Assembly: GCF_002149015.1 (NCBI RefSeq)
Contig: NZ_NGFO01000013.1
Location: forward strand, 34,031 to 98,030
DNA: 64,000 nt
Direction of reading: 5' to 3'
Source: Gordonia lacunae
GTDB taxonomy: Bacteria; Actinomycetota; Actinomycetes; Mycobacteriales; Mycobacteriaceae
Position 1 is the first letter of the stretch, and each line of letters begins with the position of its first letter. The notes under the pieces are model-generated. The model did not search any database. It was not told the DNA's origin and was given only the letters and a program-made list of their open reading frames with translations. The position numbers and the translations under genes were made by a program. This document shows positions 62,597 to 64,000 of the stretch, one piece after another.

Positions 62597-62856
62597 GCTC
62601 CCTGAGGTGCGAGGAGCGCAAGCGACCACCCCCGCTCCCTGAGGTGCGAGGAGCGCAAGCGACCACCCCGGCTCCCTGAGGTGCGAGGAGCGCAAGCGAC
62701 CACCCCCGCTCCCTGAGGTGCGAGGAGCGCAAGCGACCACCCCCCGCTCCCTGAGGTGCGAGGAGCGCAAGCGACCACCCCCGCTCCCTGAGGTGCGAGG
62801 AGCGCAAGCGACCACCCCCGCTCCCTGAGGTGCGAGGAGCGCAGCGACGAGCCACG
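62597..62856. repeat. Seven-copy 37-bp intergenic tandem array
   Basis: Units GCTCCCTGAGGTGCGAGGAG plus CGCAAGCGACCACCCCC start at 62597, 62634, 62671, 62708, 62746, 62783 and 62820; the spacing is 37 bp except once (38). The last copy ends differently, in CGCAGCGACGAGCCACGAAG. Each unit holds a GCTCC/GGAGC stem. Such elements recur near gene ends in Gordonia-like genomes (recalled). It lies between convergent genes. Confidence 0.95.
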
Positions 62857-62861
62857 AAGGG

Positions 62862-64000
62862 TCAGGCCGGTGAATGCACGCGGTACCACGCCTGGCGGCG
62901 CAGGGTGTCCGGGTCGGCCTCGACGTGGTCGGGGTCGTCGAGGACGAGGACCTTGCGGTCGACGGTCGTGAAGGCGGGCCAGCCGAACCCGGGATCGCCG
63001 GTGCGGGCGAACCCGCCCCAGCGGGTCTGGACGTTCTTGGTGACCCGACCGGTGGCCGGCCAGTCGGCGAGGGCGAGACCCGCACCCATCGGCGCCCGGT
63101 AGGCGCCGAACACGCTGAACAGTTCGGTGGCGTGGGTGGCCCCGAAGCCCGTGGCCTCGAGGACCTTCGTCCGATAGTCGTAGCGGTACACGTATGTCGG
63201 CGCCACCGCGCTGTGTCCGTCGGCGAAGGCACTCATCGGCGCCCAGAAGATCGAGTCCCCGGCCAGCCGGATGCGGTCGCGGTCGCCGTCCTCGTAGTGC
63301 GAGGCGATCTCGCGGCGGACCTCGTCGTCCTCCACCCGCATCAGCGTGCGTTCGGCGTCGGGCAGCACGTTCCACAGTTTGGCGAACAGCTTGCCCTCGT
63401 CGCGGTTGCTGCCGATCACGAGCGGCACCGGCTGGGTCAGCCCGCCCGCGGCGGCGGCCAGCGGCGACCGCGGCAGGAGGTCGCCGTCGATCACCGGCGC
63501 GAACGGGATCGCACCACCGGCGGTCTTCGCGGCGAACCGCATCAGCCGGTTCCCCGCCGCCAGCAGCAACGCCGGGTTGGGCGAGGTGAGCAGGCGCTGC
63601 GCATGGACGGTGTCGACCGGCGGTTCGTCGCGCTCGAGCGAGGTGGCACGACGCTGCGGGTCACGCAGCAGCCGGACGAATTCGTCCGCGTAGATCGTCG
63701 CGGCGTCCGGCTCGACGATCAGTTCCGGAGCAGGACTCTGCGCGATGGCGTGGTGGTAGAGCCCGGTCGTCGACGGGGCCGACAGCAGGGACAGCACCGA
63801 CGATCCCCCGGCGCTCTCGCCGAAGATGGTGACGTTCCCCGCGTCGCCGCCGAAGGCCTCGATGTTGTCCTGGACCCACTGCAGTGCCGCGATCTGGTCG
63901 CGGAGGCCGACGTTGGAGTCGAACGGCCGGTCGTCGGTGGCGAACTGGCCGAGGTCGAGGAAGCCGAACGGACCGAACCGGTACTGGATCGTCACCACGA
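62862..64000 (-). CDS. Carboxylesterase type B (N-terminus beyond window)
   Basis: At least 379 residues of a type-B carboxylesterase; the family is usually near 500, and the frame runs off the right edge of the window, so the N-terminal part including the first cysteine loop is missing. Visible: YRFGPFGFLDLG, LRDQIAALQWVQDNIEAFGG, the nucleophile elbow VTIFGESAGGSSVLSLLSAP (GESAG) and the catalytic His in FGATHATELFSVFGAY; the acidic member is in GSNRDEGKLF (Glu). It hydrolyses esters; the substrate is unknown. It reads toward the 37-bp array. Confidence 0.92.
   Translation of the reverse strand, partial: VVTIQYRFGPFGFLDLGQFATDDRPFDSNVGLRDQIAALQWVQDNIEAFGGDAGNVTIFGESAGGSSVLSLLSAPSTTGLYHHAIAQSPAPELIVEPDAATIYADEFVRLLRDPQRRATSLERDEPPVDTVHAQRLLTSPNPALLLAAGNRLMRFAAKTAGGAIPFAPVIDGDLLPRSPLAAAAGGLTQPVPLVIGSNRDEGKLFAKLWNVLPDAERTLMRVEDDEVRREIASHYEDGDRDRIRLAGDSIFWAPMSAFADGHSAVAPTYVYRYDYRTKVLEATGFGATHATELFSVFGAYRAPMGAGLALADWPATGRVTKNVQTRWGGFARTGDPGFGWPAFTTVDRKVLVLDDPDHVEADPDTLRRQAWYRVHSPA

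Noticed and set aside
62597..62856. 37-bp array as CRISPR or as a coding repeat (Leu-Arg-Glu-Arg-Gly type peptides)
   Set aside because: Tandem without spacers, so not CRISPR; the period is not divisible by three and the open frames exist only because the unit lacks stops.

Overview
The window looks like chromosomal DNA of a high-GC member of the Mycobacteriales, most probably Gordonia or a close relative. Evidence for this is the very GC-rich coding sequence, a mycothiol gene (mshA), the mycobacterial-type small ribosomal protein bS22, SenX3-RegX3, and a gene order that follows the Mycobacterium tuberculosis block Rv0486-Rv0529 in reverse orientation (recalled synteny, not computed). Window coordinates descend as Rv numbers ascend: mshA near 49 kb, gpmA, senX3/regX3, ppx, proC, bS22, galE2, serB1, hemA-C-D-B near 20-25 kb, then hemL and the cytochrome c maturation genes at 0.4-6.7 kb.

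Layout. 0-6.7 kb: the end of an XRE regulator, then the minus-strand run hemL, histidine phosphatase, resA, ccdA, resB, ccsB (tetrapyrrole synthesis and System II cytochrome c maturation). 6.7-17.5 kb: an accessory block absent from the recalled M. tuberculosis order, with an SGNH lipoprotein, an aldehyde dehydrogenase, a YdcF-like protein, a DUF559 endonuclease-fold protein bracketed by inverted 21-bp-period repeat arrays, two acyl-CoA dehydrogenases around a TetR regulator, a manganese catalase and a catalase-like protein. 17.5-25.8 kb: three small membrane proteins, then rex-hemA-hemC-hemD-hemB behind a clear Rex operator, and a glutaredoxin-like gene. 25.9-34.5 kb: serB1, an Lrp regulator divergent from a transketolase/E1-like enzyme, an alcohol dehydrogenase, an acyltransferase, an epimerase, bS22 and a small HTH protein. 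34.7-44.6 kb: the ppx-to-proC operon, a divergent Cys-rich protein, regX3-senX3 with a PHO-box-like element, a GNAT protein and gpmA.

44.7-52.8 kb: an amino acid permease, an acyl-CoA synthetase with a near-perfect palindromic operator, YbjN, mshA, and a zinc-type ABC importer behind a Zur-like box. 53-61.5 kb: a probable surface polysaccharide locus, with a GH5-like lipoprotein divergent from an overlapping operon of a BcsB-like periplasmic protein, an unrecognised polytopic protein, a cellulose-synthase-like GT2 and a GT-C-like membrane protein. 61.7-64 kb: an alpha/beta hydrolase whose nucleophile serine is alanine, a seven-copy 37-bp intergenic array, and the C-terminal part of a carboxylesterase cut by the window edge.

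Most functional units are tight operons with ATGA/GTGA/TTGA overlaps. The less ordinary content is the polysaccharide operon, the inverted 21-bp arrays around the DUF559 gene, the intergenic 26-bp and 37-bp tandem arrays, several in-frame 15-bp and 21-bp micro-repeats inside genes, and four well-formed candidate operators (Rex, Zur, PHO-type and a TetR-like palindrome). I saw no tRNA, rRNA, insertion sequence, prophage or CRISPR array.
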